Shown one piece after another: positions 31,411 to 40,372 of a stretch of 64,000 nucleotides of DNA; within the stretch, counting starts at the first letter, position 1; every line of letters begins with the position of its first letter. The notes under the pieces were generated by a model, which was given only the letters and a program-made list of their open reading frames with translations, made no database searches and was not told the DNA's origin. Both the position numbers and the translations under genes were made by a program. The stretch covers positions 62,001 to 126,000 of the forward strand of contig CAYUSB010000008.1 of the NCBI GenBank assembly GCA_964447205.1, given 5' to 3'. Source of the stretch: JAEUKH01 sp964447205. GTDB taxonomy: Bacteria > Myxococcota_A > Polyangia > Polyangiales > Ga0077539.

Positions 31411-33426
31411 GTGCGTCGCCGCATCGCCCTGACCGTGCTCGTGGGACTGGGCCTGCCCCGCGGGGCCGCCGCCGATCCGCCCGCTGAGCGCGTGCAAGAG
31501 GCCACCGTACGCGGCCGGGCCTCCGTGCACGAGGCCTGGCGCCGCGACCTCGACGCCGCCGAGCTCCAGCGTATGGCCGGCACCCGCGGCGACGCCCTCC
31601 TCGCCGTACAGAACCTCCCCGGAGTCGGTCGTCCCCCCTTCGGCCTCGGGGCCTTCGTGCTCCGCGGGAGCGACCCCGAGGACACCCTCGTCACCCTGGA
31701 ATCGCAGCCCATCGGGTTGCCCTTCCACCTCTACGGCCTGGCCACCACGATCGCCACCGACCTCATCGACCGGGTGGAGGTCTTGCCCGGCAATTTCTCC
31801 GCCCGTTGGGGGCGTGTGGCGGGGGGCGTGGTCAACGTGGTCCTGCGGGCCCCGCGGCGCGATCGGCCGCGCCTCGTCGCGGACGTCGACGTGATCGACG
31901 CGGGGGTGTTCGCGAGCGTGCCTCTGGGCAGGCGGGCGAGCGTGGCGGTGGGGGCCCGGCGGAGCTACCTCGACGGGATCGCGGCCCTGTTTACGCCGGC
32001 GGCCCAGCGGCAGTCGTTTGTGCGCCTGCCGCGGTACTGGGACTGGCAGGTGGCCCTCGACGCCGACCTCTCTCCGCGTGACGCCGTGCGGGTCATCGGG
32101 TCGGGCAGCGACGACGCGCTCGTGATCCACTTCGCCGAGCCCGATCCCAACGACCCGTCCCTGCACGGCGAGGCCGGGAGCGTGACGCGGTTTCATGGGG
32201 TTCAGGGCCGGTGGCAGCACCGGTTTGGCCCTGGCCTCGCCCACATCCTGGCCCCCGCCCTCGGCTGGAACCACGCCGTCGTCTCCGCCGGCTCGGCCGT
32301 CCGGTACGACATCACCACCACCACCTTTGCCCTGCGCGACGAGCTCGAGGTTCGCCTCTCGCGCCGGGCCCGCCTGGTGGCCGGCCTCGACCTCCAGGCG
32401 GGCTCGACCACCGTGAGCCTCCTGGCCCCCCCGCTCTCCCCCAACGGCATCACCGACCCCGTCGGGGCCACCGGAACCGTCGCCCTCCGCGACACCTGGA
32501 CCTTCCTCAACCCCGCGGGCTTCGTCGAGACCGAGGTCACCCCCACGGCCCGGGTTCGTCTCCTCGCGGGCATCCGCTTCGACTACTTCTCCCGCTTCGC
32601 CCGGGCCACGGTCGACCCCCGGGTGTCGCTCACCGCCGAGCTCCTGCCCCGCCTCACCCTCCGAGCCGGCCTCGGGACGTACAGCACCCCGCCCCGGGGC
32701 TACGCCGTCCTGCGGGGTTTTGGCAACCCCGACCTCACCCCCGAGCGCTGGATGCACGGGGCCCTCGGGGCCGTCTGGGAGGCCATCCCGCGTGTCCTGG
32801 AGGCCAGCCTCGACGGCTTCGTCAAGCTCGGCGACGACACCGTGGCCCCGAGCGGCCGGGTCGTCCAGGACCCCGAGGGGCCTCGCGCCCTACGGTACGA
32901 AAACCGCGGCGACGCGCGGGTGTTGGGGGTCGAGCTCTTCGCCCGTCTCCGCCCTGGCCGCTGGCCCGTCTTCGCCCAGGTCGCGTACACCTACCAGCGG
33001 GCCGAACGCCGCGACCGATTCGGGGCCCCGTGGTACCCCAGCGCCTGGGATCAGCCCCACCTGGTGACGGCCCTCGCCGGGGTCGTCCTGCCGCGCCGCT
33101 GGGAGGTCGGGGCGCGGGTCCGGGTCACCTCGGGGTTGACCGAGCCGCGGGTGACGGGAGCCCTGTACGACAGCGACCACGACGTGGCCCTCACCCGGGC
33201 CTCGGTGTGGGACCCGGCCCGTCTGCCCCCCACCTTCGCCCTCGACCTTCGGGCGGCCAAGCGGTTTCGTTGGGGCCCGGTGGCCATGCAGCTCGTGATC
33301 GAGGTGCTCAACGCCACCCACTACACCAACGTCGAGTCGCGGGTGTACGCCTGGGACCGGCGCTCGAGCGTACCGGTGACGGGGATGCCCATCGTGCCGT
33401 CGTTGGGCCTGCGCGGGGAGTACTGA
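31411..33426 (+). CDS. TonB-dependent outer-membrane receptor
   Basis: 671 aa if read from GTG 31411 (RRRIALTVLVGLGLPRGAAA signal peptide); GTG 31396 would add five residues. The plug domain includes LLAVQNLPGVGRPPFGLGAF, then VLRGSDPEDTLVTL and IDRVEVLPGNFSARWGRVAG ('GGVVNV'), a canonical TonB-receptor plug. The C-terminal half is a 22-strand-type barrel with 'RPGRWPVFAQVAYTYQRAERR' and a final strand VVPSLGLRGEY, ending in an aromatic residue. No TonB/ExbBD or metal-transport genes are close, so the substrate is unknown. Confidence 0.85.
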   Translation: MRRRIALTVLVGLGLPRGAAADPPAERVQEATVRGRASVHEAWRRDLDAAELQRMAGTRGDALLAVQNLPGVGRPPFGLGAFVLRGSDPEDTLVTLESQPIGLPFHLYGLATTIATDLIDRVEVLPGNFSARWGRVAGGVVNVVLRAPRRDRPRLVADVDVIDAGVFASVPLGRRASVAVGARRSYLDGIAALFTPAAQRQSFVRLPRYWDWQVALDADLSPRDAVRVIGSGSDDALVIHFAEPDPNDPSLHGEAGSVTRFHGVQGRWQHRFGPGLAHILAPALGWNHAVVSAGSAVRYDITTTTFALRDELEVRLSRRARLVAGLDLQAGSTTVSLLAPPLSPNGITDPVGATGTVALRDTWTFLNPAGFVETEVTPTARVRLLAGIRFDYFSRFARATVDPRVSLTAELLPRLTLRAGLGTYSTPPRGYAVLRGFGNPDLTPERWMHGALGAVWEAIPRVLEASLDGFVKLGDDTVAPSGRVVQDPEGPRALRYENRGDARVLGVELFARLRPGRWPVFAQVAYTYQRAERRDRFGAPWYPSAWDQPHLVTALAGVVLPRRWEVGARVRVTSGLTEPRVTGALYDSDHDVALTRASVWDPARLPPTFALDLRAAKRFRWGPVAMQLVIEVLNATHYTNVESRVYAWDRRSSVPVTGMPIVPSLGLRGEY

Positions 33427-33447
33427 ACGAGCGGGCGCGGGGGATAC

Positions 33448-34782
33448 TCAGGGCGGGGCGAAGGGCTCGTACACGAGGGCCCCGGGGCTGCTCTCGCTCA
33501 CCCGCAGGTGGATGTGGTTGTCGTGGTTGGGCCAGTGTTGAATGCCTACCCCGTTGGTGTAGTAGCTCCGCGTCGAGGCGGGGACGAGGCCCATCCCGAT
33601 GGCCTGGTCGAGGCCCGCCCGGGTCGATGTCAGGAGCTCGCGGTCGAGGAAGCTCATGGTGACCCGCCCCGTGGCGAAGAAGGGGGCGAAGAAGGCCGCG
33701 TTGGCGATGGGGTCGTACCCGCGCACGGTCCCCGGGGTGCACTCGCGGCCCCCGCCGCTGGCCGGGCGGGCGGTGCAGTACGAGCGCCACGGAGCGAGGC
33801 CGTCCGAGCCGTAGAGCGACAGGTCGACGTCCTTGCCCCGCTGGTGCGAGGCGTGGCGCAGGGCCCCGCGGTCGCGTCCTGGGATGTCGCCGTCCCACTG
33901 GGAGAAGTCCTCGGGAACGAAGTAGCTCCGACCCTGGGCGGCCATGGCCCGCCCCGCATGGCGCACGAACATCACCAGGTCGCGGCGCCCGAACTGGTAG
34001 CGCATCACGGTCCCCGGGGTGTGGTCGTAGCCGTCCTCGGCCCGGTCGATGCGCAGGGGGAGCTGGAGCAGCCGGGCGCAGTCCGCAGGGCAGGTGGGCC
34101 CGTCGGCGAAGGGCGTTCGGGTCAGGGTGAGCCGGGCCGTCCCGAGGGCCACCGGGCTGCGAACCCGGGCCCAGAACGTCCGCCGCCCCCGCGGGTCGAA
34201 GACGGCCAGCACCCGCAGCCCTGTCCCCCCGTCGGTGTACCAGAGCTCGGCCGGGCGGTTCCCCTCCCAGCGGTCGACCGAGAGCACCACGGCGGCGTTG
34301 GTGGGCGTAAAATCAAGGCGCAGGGCGACGTGCTCGGTGGGCTCGGCGTCGAAGCGCACGAGCACCTCGGTGTTGGCCGGGACGCTCAGGGGAATGGCCC
34401 CGTCGCGGCCCGCCCGGGCCCCGGGACGCACGCTCGGCGGGGCGACGCCCGACGGGGGGAGGGGTGTGTCGGTGGGAGGAGGCCCGGCGTCTGTGGGCGG
34501 GGGGCCGGCGTCGGTGGGAGGGAGCCCGGCGTCCAGGGCAGGAGGCCCGGCGTCGCGGGGAGCCGCGGGCGCGTCGGGTGCGGTCGCTCCGCGGTCGGAG
34601 GCCGCGTCCTGCGATGCGTCGGCGGTGAGGTCGGGGGCCTCGGCGGGCGGGACATCCGAGACGTCAGGCAGGTTGACCATCGCCGCGTCGTCGCCCGGGA
34701 GGTCGTCGAGCTCGGCCCCGCAGGCCCCGAGGCAGAGGGCGAGGGCGAGGCACCGCGGGAGGGGAGAGACGGAGAGGGCCAC
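33448..34782 (-). CDS. MepA-like (LAS-type) murein endopeptidase lipoprotein
   Basis: 444 aa. Lipoprotein signal MALSVSPLPRCLALALCLGAC, then an 80-residue Asp/Ala/Pro/Gly linker with repeated PPTDAGP units. The C-terminal 220 residues contain LRHASHQRGKDVDLSLYGSD and HWPNHDNHIHLRV. The H-x6-D and H-x-H metal-ligand pattern of penicillin-insensitive murein endopeptidases (PF03411, LAS superfamily) is therefore present. It would cleave D-Ala to meso-DAP cross-links in peptidoglycan from an outer-membrane-anchored position. Convergent with the TonB receptor and encoded 16 bp after the P-type ATPase on the same strand. Confidence 0.75.
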   Translation of the reverse strand: MALSVSPLPRCLALALCLGACGAELDDLPGDDAAMVNLPDVSDVPPAEAPDLTADASQDAASDRGATAPDAPAAPRDAGPPALDAGLPPTDAGPPPTDAGPPPTDTPLPPSGVAPPSVRPGARAGRDGAIPLSVPANTEVLVRFDAEPTEHVALRLDFTPTNAAVVLSVDRWEGNRPAELWYTDGGTGLRVLAVFDPRGRRTFWARVRSPVALGTARLTLTRTPFADGPTCPADCARLLQLPLRIDRAEDGYDHTPGTVMRYQFGRRDLVMFVRHAGRAMAAQGRSYFVPEDFSQWDGDIPGRDRGALRHASHQRGKDVDLSLYGSDGLAPWRSYCTARPASGGGRECTPGTVRGYDPIANAAFFAPFFATGRVTMSFLDRELLTSTRAGLDQAIGMGLVPASTRSYYTNGVGIQHWPNHDNHIHLRVSESSPGALVYEPFAPP

Positions 34783-34798
34783 CGGCCCGGAGCATACA

Positions 34799-37591
34799 TC
34801 AGGGCGTCGGGGCGGTGGGGGCGTCGGAGGCGGGGGGCGACGGGGCGGGGGTCGTGCGCGGGGCGGGGATGGGAGTGAGTCGAACGGGGCGCGAGGCCCG
34901 TCGGCGCAGGGCCTTCTCGACGCCCACGAGGACGAAGACCCCGAGGCCCACGGCGAGGACCCGGAGCCAGGAGGCCAGGGGCAGGGGGGCCGTGCCGAAG
35001 AGGGTGTTCATCACGGTGGCGTGGGTGAAGAAGAGCTGGAGGAGGGCCATCAGGGAGACGCCCAGCCAGACCCAGCGGTTGGTGAAGAGGCCGAGGTGAA
35101 ACACCGACCGGGTGAGCGAGCGGCAGTTGAAGAGGTAGAAGGCCTCGACGACGACGAAGACGTTGGCGGCTACGGTGCGGGCCACGGGGAGGGAGGCCCC
35201 CCGGGCGCGCTCGTACGCGAAGAGGCCGAAGGCCCCGACGAGGAGGGCCGAGGCCACGAGGAGGGTGCGCATCAGGAGGGTGGTGTCGAGCAGGGCCTTG
35301 CCGGAGGGCCGGGGGGGCCGCGCCATCAGGTCGGACTCGTTGGGCTCGAAGGCCAGGGTCATGCCCAGGAAGATCGCGGTGGTCATGTTGATCCACAGGA
35401 TGTGGAGCGGGAGGATGGGCAACGAGCGCCCCAGGGCGATGGCCACCAGGATCACCATGCCCTCCCCGGCGTTGGTGGGGATGGTCCAGAGGATGAACTT
35501 CTGGAGGTTGTCGAAGACCCCGCGCCCCTGCTCGACGGCGGCGGCGATGGAGGCGAAGTTGTCGTCGGTGAGGACCATGTCCGCGGCGTTGCGGGCCACG
35601 TCGGTGCCGGCCTTGCCCATGGCGATGCCGATGTTGGCCTGCTTGAGGGCGGGGGCGTCGTTGACCCCGTCGCCGGTCATGGCCACCACGTGCCCGGAGG
35701 CCTGGAGCGACTGCACGATGCGGAGCTTGTGCTCGGGGGCCACGCGGGCGAAGACGGACACGTCGCGGAGGCGCGCGGTGAGGTCTGCGTCGGACAGGGC
35801 GTCGAGCTCCTGGCCGGTGACCACCTCGGCCCCGGCGGGGCCTTGGGGCAGGCCGATGCGGGCGGCGATGGTGGCGGCGGTGCCCCGGTGGTCGCCGGTG
35901 ATCATCTTGACGGCGATGCCCGCCCGTTGGCAGTCGGCCACGGCCGCGATGGCCTCGGGGCGGGCGGGGTCGAGCATGCCCTGGAGCCCGAGGAAGGTCA
36001 GGCCCGTGGCGAGGTCGTCGCGGTCGAGGTCGTCGCGGTCGGCGGGGCGCCGGGTCCAGGCGAGGGCGAGGACCCGCAGGGCCTGCGAGGTCATGGCGGC
36101 CACGGTGGCCTCGAGGGCCGCGGGGTCGAAGGGGACGTAGGCCCCGTGGGCGTCGAGGGCGTCGATGCAGCGGGGCAGGACGCGCTCGACCGAGCCCTTG
36201 ATGAAGGCCTCGCGGGGCTGGTCGGGGCCGCGGTCGTGCAGGGTGGCCATGTACTGGTATTCGGAGGCGAAGGGCAGGGTGTCGAGGCGGGGGAAGGCCT
36301 CGCGGGTGCTCTCGTTGAGGCTGAACTTGTGGGCCGCCACGACCAGGGCCCCCTCGGTGGGGTCGCCCTCGATGGTCCAGCGGCCCTCGTCGCGGGTGAG
36401 CCGGGCGTCGTTGCAGAGGAGCCCCGCCCGGAGGCACATCCGTACGGCCTGGGAGGCCTCGGGGGCGGGCGATCCGTCGACGGCGGCCAGGGCCCCCTCG
36501 GGGTCGTACCCGCCGCCGGAGAGGGTGTACTCCCCGTCGACGGTGGCGAGGCGCTGGACGGTCATCTGGTTCTGGGTGAGGGTCCCGGTCTTGTCGGAGC
36601 AGATGACGGTGGCGCTGCCGAGGGTCTCGACCGCGGGCAGGTGGCGGATGAGGGCGTTGCGGTGGGCCATCCGCGACACCCCGATGGCCAGGATGATGGT
36701 CACCGCCGCGGGCAGCCCCTCGGGGATGGCCCCCACCGACAGGGCCACCGCCGCCATGAACATCTCCTCGGGCCCCAAGCCCCGCAGCAGCCCCGCCACG
36801 AAGGTGAGCACCGCCAGTCCGAGGATGGCCACCACCAGGATCCGGCTAAACGCGGCGATCGTACGCGTCAGGGGCGTGGCGAGGGTCTCGACCTCGGAGA
36901 GCATCGACGAGATCCGGCCGATCTCGGTGCGATTCCCGATGGCCACCACCACCCCGCGGCCTTGCCCCGTGGTGACGAAGGTCGAGGCGTAGGCCATGTT
37001 TTCCCGGTCGCCGAGGGGGGTCTCGACGGGCAGGGGGTCGCTGTTTTTGTCCGACGCGACCGACTCGCCTGTCAGGGCCGACTCGTCGATGCGGAGCTCT
37101 CTCCCCTGCACGACCCGCAGGTCGGCGGGAGACTTGTCGCCCGCTTGCAGGAGCACGAGGTCGCCCGGGACGAGCTCCGTCGCGGAGACGCGGGTGGGCT
37201 CCCCGTCGCGCACGACCAGGGCCTCGGCGGCCATACGCTCGGACAGGCTCTGGAGGGCCTCGAGGGCCTTGGCCTCCTGCACGAAGCCGATGATCGCGTT
37301 GACCACCACCACGCCCAGGATCACCCCCGTGTCGACCCACTCGCGGAGCAGGAGGGTGGCCCCGGCGGCCACGAGGAGCACGTACACGAGGGGGGCGTGG
37401 AGCTGTTGCAGGAAACGCCGCAGGGCCCCGGGGCCCGCCCGGACCGTGAGGCGGTTGGGGCCATACTGTTGGGCCCGGGCCTTCGCCTCGGCGGAGGTCA
37501 GGCCGCGGGTGGGGTGCACCCCAAGGGAGTCCAGGACGGCCTCCTTGGAGAGGTTGTGCCAGGGCTCCGCAGGGATTTCTGTGGGCTTCAT
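34799..37591 (-). CDS. Cation-transporting P-type ATPase (P2-type)
   Basis: 930 aa from ATG 37591 (MKPTEIPAEPWHNLSKEAVL). The cation_ATPase_N domain, actuator LTGES, TM4 'IPEGLPAAVT' (P2A/P2B-like), phosphorylation motif ICSDKTGTLTQNQMTV (Asp at about residue 333), nucleotide-binding region (FASEYQYMATLHD) and hinge 'VAMTGDGVNDAPALKQA' are all intact, followed by the C-terminal TM5-TM10. IPEGLP favours Ca2+/Mn2+-type or general cation ATPases over P1B heavy-metal pumps; no N-terminal heavy-metal domain exists. The ion is not determinable without TM5/TM6 comparison. No accessory subunits nearby. Confidence 0.9.
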   Translation of the reverse strand: MKPTEIPAEPWHNLSKEAVLDSLGVHPTRGLTSAEAKARAQQYGPNRLTVRAGPGALRRFLQQLHAPLVYVLLVAAGATLLLREWVDTGVILGVVVVNAIIGFVQEAKALEALQSLSERMAAEALVVRDGEPTRVSATELVPGDLVLLQAGDKSPADLRVVQGRELRIDESALTGESVASDKNSDPLPVETPLGDRENMAYASTFVTTGQGRGVVVAIGNRTEIGRISSMLSEVETLATPLTRTIAAFSRILVVAILGLAVLTFVAGLLRGLGPEEMFMAAVALSVGAIPEGLPAAVTIILAIGVSRMAHRNALIRHLPAVETLGSATVICSDKTGTLTQNQMTVQRLATVDGEYTLSGGGYDPEGALAAVDGSPAPEASQAVRMCLRAGLLCNDARLTRDEGRWTIEGDPTEGALVVAAHKFSLNESTREAFPRLDTLPFASEYQYMATLHDRGPDQPREAFIKGSVERVLPRCIDALDAHGAYVPFDPAALEATVAAMTSQALRVLALAWTRRPADRDDLDRDDLATGLTFLGLQGMLDPARPEAIAAVADCQRAGIAVKMITGDHRGTAATIAARIGLPQGPAGAEVVTGQELDALSDADLTARLRDVSVFARVAPEHKLRIVQSLQASGHVVAMTGDGVNDAPALKQANIGIAMGKAGTDVARNAADMVLTDDNFASIAAAVEQGRGVFDNLQKFILWTIPTNAGEGMVILVAIALGRSLPILPLHILWINMTTAIFLGMTLAFEPNESDLMARPPRPSGKALLDTTLLMRTLLVASALLVGAFGLFAYERARGASLPVARTVAANVFVVVEAFYLFNCRSLTRSVFHLGLFTNRWVWLGVSLMALLQLFFTHATVMNTLFGTAPLPLASWLRVLAVGLGVFVLVGVEKALRRRASRPVRLTPIPAPRTTPAPSPPASDAPTAPTP

Positions 37592-37702
37592 CGTGCGATG
37601 TTGTAACCAGTTTCTGGAGGTTTGCTCGCCAAAGCCCGCCATGCGGTACAATCTCCTCAAGACGGGAACCTCTGGGGGTCTCCGTCGTCAGAGGACTCTG
37701 TG

Positions 37703-38371
37703 ATGACCAAGGCGACGGTCCTGTACGACGACGTTCCGGCTCCTCCGCTGCCCGACGCGGGCGACGTGGTGGACGAGATGCTGGTGGGCCTCGACGCCCC
37801 CCCGCGGGCCCGCAGGCGCGTGCTCTCGGTGCTCCTCGGGGGCATCGCGGTGGTGTCCCTGGCCCTGGGGTGGCAGTTCAAAGATGACGCGGTGTACGCG
37901 ATGCGGGGCGGCTCTCCGCACTCCCTGGGCGACGGCCGGGTGGTGTCGTCGGCCGAGCTCGCCGCCCACGCCAACGGGTACGTGACCCTGCAGGCCTCGC
38001 CCTCCATGGCCGGGGCCGTGACCTACTCCCGCTGGATCTTCCCGGGCGAGCACCTGGTCTTCCCCGTGGCGGGCCGCGAGGGCGAGGCCGTGTATGTCCA
38101 GGTCTCGCAAGACGGGGCCGCGGCGTTGTCCCGGGGCGAGTTTCAAGGGCGCCTGATCCCCTTCGAGGGTGCGGGCGGACGGTACGCCCCCGTCGGAAAC
38201 TACCTCCGCACCCGCCTCGGGGCGCCGGTGCAGGGGGCCACCTGGCTCCTGGTCGACGGGGCCACCCCGCAGGCGATGCGCTGGGCCCCGCTGGTGGCCT
38301 CGCTCCTGCTGGCCCTGGCCCTGTCCGACCTCGGGCTCCTCCTGCGCCTCCTGCGTCCCGCCCCGCGCTGA
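37703..38371 (+). CDS. Unrecognised membrane protein with two terminal membrane helices
   Basis: 222 aa from ATG 37703 (MTKATVLYDDVPAPPLPDAG). One hydrophobic helix near residues 44-62 (VLSVLLGGIAVVSLALGW) and one at the C-terminus (ASLLLALALSDLGLLLRLLR) enclose a periplasmic domain of about 130 residues rich in beta strand. No recognisable motif. Divergent from the P-type ATPase and followed 45 bp downstream by a helical-repeat protein gene on the same strand. Confidence 0.6.
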   Translation: MTKATVLYDDVPAPPLPDAGDVVDEMLVGLDAPPRARRRVLSVLLGGIAVVSLALGWQFKDDAVYAMRGGSPHSLGDGRVVSSAELAAHANGYVTLQASPSMAGAVTYSRWIFPGEHLVFPVAGREGEAVYVQVSQDGAAALSRGEFQGRLIPFEGAGGRYAPVGNYLRTRLGAPVQGATWLLVDGATPQAMRWAPLVASLLLALALSDLGLLLRLLRPAPR

Positions 38372-38416
38372 AAACCCGTCCTCGCGGGAGCCTGTGCTAG
38401 ACTACGCCTCTGCGCG

Positions 38417-39625
38417 ATGCCAGCCACCCCCTCCACCGACCTCACCATCGAACAACTCGTCGAGCTCCTTGCCGAGGCCGGTGAGCTCGACGCCGGGGCG
38501 GAGGTGCTGGAGGCGTGGCGCATGCGCAACCCGGGGGCCCGCGACGTCGTCCGGCTCCAGGCGGCCCTCTTCAACGCCGACGACCCCGGCGAGGTCACCC
38601 GCCGCGAAGTGCTCGGCCGGGTGCATCACTCCGCCCTCGACAACCTCGCGCGCCATGGGGCCCTCCTGGAGGTCGCCGCGGCGTACCGGGCCATGATCCG
38701 GGCCCAGCCCGACGACGCCCTGTGGCGCGAGCGCCTCGCCCGGGTCGAGGCCGTGCTGGCCCCGTTGCCCAACCCCGACCACGACGCCCGCCGCGAGGCC
38801 ATTGACGCCATGGTGGCCCGCGGGGCCCTGTCCGAGGCCTTCGGGGCCCTGCGCGAGCTCTGCCGCGACGGGCGCGACGCCGTCCTCGAGCAGCGGGCCG
38901 AGACCCTCCGGGGGATGTTGTTCGAGCCGGCCCACACCCGACCGTACCGGGCTCTGCCCGCCGACGAGGCCCAGGTCATCGTGGGGAGCAAGTTTCGCGG
39001 GTTGACCTCGCCCGACGCCCGGGCGAGCTCGACCCCTCCGACCCCGGGCTCTTCGGTCGAGCCCGCCGAGACCCTGGCTCGGTCGGCTGAGGCCCTGCGG
39101 GCCGCCATCGAGGCGGGCAACATCGAGCGCGCCCTCGTGCATCTGCAGCCCCTGGTGCAGCAGGGGCCCAACCCGAAGCTCATCCGGCTCCGCGACGCCC
39201 TCTCGCGGGTGCGGGCCATGCAGTCGTTGTCCGAGCCCGCGGGCCACGTCGGGCTGTCGGCCACCCCCGAGCCCGTGTCGCAGGTCGACCGGCTCGTGCG
39301 GGCGGGGCGCATCCGCGAGGCCCGGGCCCTCGCCCGATCCCTGCTCGTGCGGGCTGACTCCAACGTGGCCCCCCTCCTGTCGACGCGCCTGGCCGACCTC
39401 GACGTGGTCCTCGACGGGGCCCGGCCCACCCCGCTGCCCCCGCGGGAGCGCGACTCCAGCGAGCCGTTGGCGCCCGGGGCGGGAGCCCTCCCGGGCCTGG
39501 AGGTGGCCATCGTGCGCGAGCCCAGGTCGGCCACCCCCCCCCGGGGCAGTCAGAGCCCCGAGGAGGTGGCCCGGGGCAACGTCACGGCCCACAGGCGCAA
39601 GGTCGTGCGCCTCGGCGACAAATAG
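38417..39625 (+). CDS. Unrecognised alpha-helical (TPR-like) protein
   Basis: 402 aa. Repeated helix pairs rich in Ala/Leu/Arg/Glu (e.g. LTIEQLVELLAEAGELDAGA, then RREAIDAMVARGALSEAFGA; AGRIREARALARSLLVRADS), typical of TPR-like scaffolds. Two linkers rich in Ser/Pro interrupt it near residues 200-215 and 335-380, and the basic C-terminus is AHRRKVVRLGDK. No signal peptide. The function cannot be named; helical-repeat proteins of this kind often act in complexes or motility and secretion machines. Confidence 0.6.
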   Translation: MPATPSTDLTIEQLVELLAEAGELDAGAEVLEAWRMRNPGARDVVRLQAALFNADDPGEVTRREVLGRVHHSALDNLARHGALLEVAAAYRAMIRAQPDDALWRERLARVEAVLAPLPNPDHDARREAIDAMVARGALSEAFGALRELCRDGRDAVLEQRAETLRGMLFEPAHTRPYRALPADEAQVIVGSKFRGLTSPDARASSTPPTPGSSVEPAETLARSAEALRAAIEAGNIERALVHLQPLVQQGPNPKLIRLRDALSRVRAMQSLSEPAGHVGLSATPEPVSQVDRLVRAGRIREARALARSLLVRADSNVAPLLSTRLADLDVVLDGARPTPLPPRERDSSEPLAPGAGALPGLEVAIVREPRSATPPRGSQSPEEVARGNVTAHRRKVVRLGDK

Positions 39626-39645
39626 CCCGACGAGGGCGTTGTGCG

Positions 39646-40344
39646 TCAGATCCCCGCGTCGCGGCGCAGGGCCGCGCAGGCCGGGCGCAGGGCCTCCTGC
39701 TCGCGCAGGCCGTTGAGCACGTCGACGAGGCGCTGCACGCCCAGCGGGACGGGCACACACGCGGCCCCCATGCCCACCCGGCACGTGTCGCCCACCAGCA
39801 CCGTGGCCCCCCCGCGTACGACCGAGAACACCGTCCCGTCGACGGGGCGGCTGTCATAGCCGTAGAGCACGCTCCCTCCCATCGTGCGGGCGGCCTCGAA
39901 GGCGGCGGACACGTCGGGGTCGCCGAGGGCGGCCGCCACCTCGCCGAGGTCGATCTCGTTGGGGGTGGCGCAGGGGGGCAGCGAGGTCTCGCAGCGGACG
40001 GGCGAGGCGTCGACGAAGGTGCGCAAGATCACGAGGGTCGACGGAGGCCGCAGGGACAGCTCGTCGCGCGCGGGGGCGTTGCCGCCGAGGCTGCCGTACC
40101 GAACCTCCTCTGGCAGGGCCCCGGGGCAGGGGACGTCCTGGGTGGCCTGGTCGTCGGAGACCCGGACGTCGGTGAGGTCGAGGGTCTCGGGGGGCGGTCC
40201 CCGGTCGAGCAGGGGGCGGTCGGTGCTCGGGGCGTCAAAGGTGGGCGGTCCCGCGTCGACCCCGCTGTCCATCGCGAAGGGGGGGCTAGGGTCGCTGCAC
40301 GCGGCGCAGAGGGCGAGCAGGGCGAAGAGGGTCGGTCGCAGCAT
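39646..40344 (-). CDS. Lipoprotein of unknown function
   Basis: 232 aa from ATG 40344: MLRPTLFALLALCAACSDPS, with lipobox Cys at residue 16, followed by an Asp/Pro-rich linker (DSGVDAGPPTFDAPSTDRPL). The C-terminal half contains 'VRYGSLGGNAPARDEL', a central 'YGYDSRPVDGTVFSVVRGGA' and several Cys. No catalytic motif is recognised. Two bases separate the start from nothing obvious; the Rieske gene stop is 28 bp upstream on the same strand. An in-frame GTG at 40359 is possible but less consistent with a signal sequence. Confidence 0.65.
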   Translation of the reverse strand: MLRPTLFALLALCAACSDPSPPFAMDSGVDAGPPTFDAPSTDRPLLDRGPPPETLDLTDVRVSDDQATQDVPCPGALPEEVRYGSLGGNAPARDELSLRPPSTLVILRTFVDASPVRCETSLPPCATPNEIDLGEVAAALGDPDVSAAFEAARTMGGSVLYGYDSRPVDGTVFSVVRGGATVLVGDTCRVGMGAACVPVPLGVQRLVDVLNGLREQEALRPACAALRRDAGI

Positions 40345-40372
40345 CGTAGGGGCCCACAAGGTAGCAGAGGTG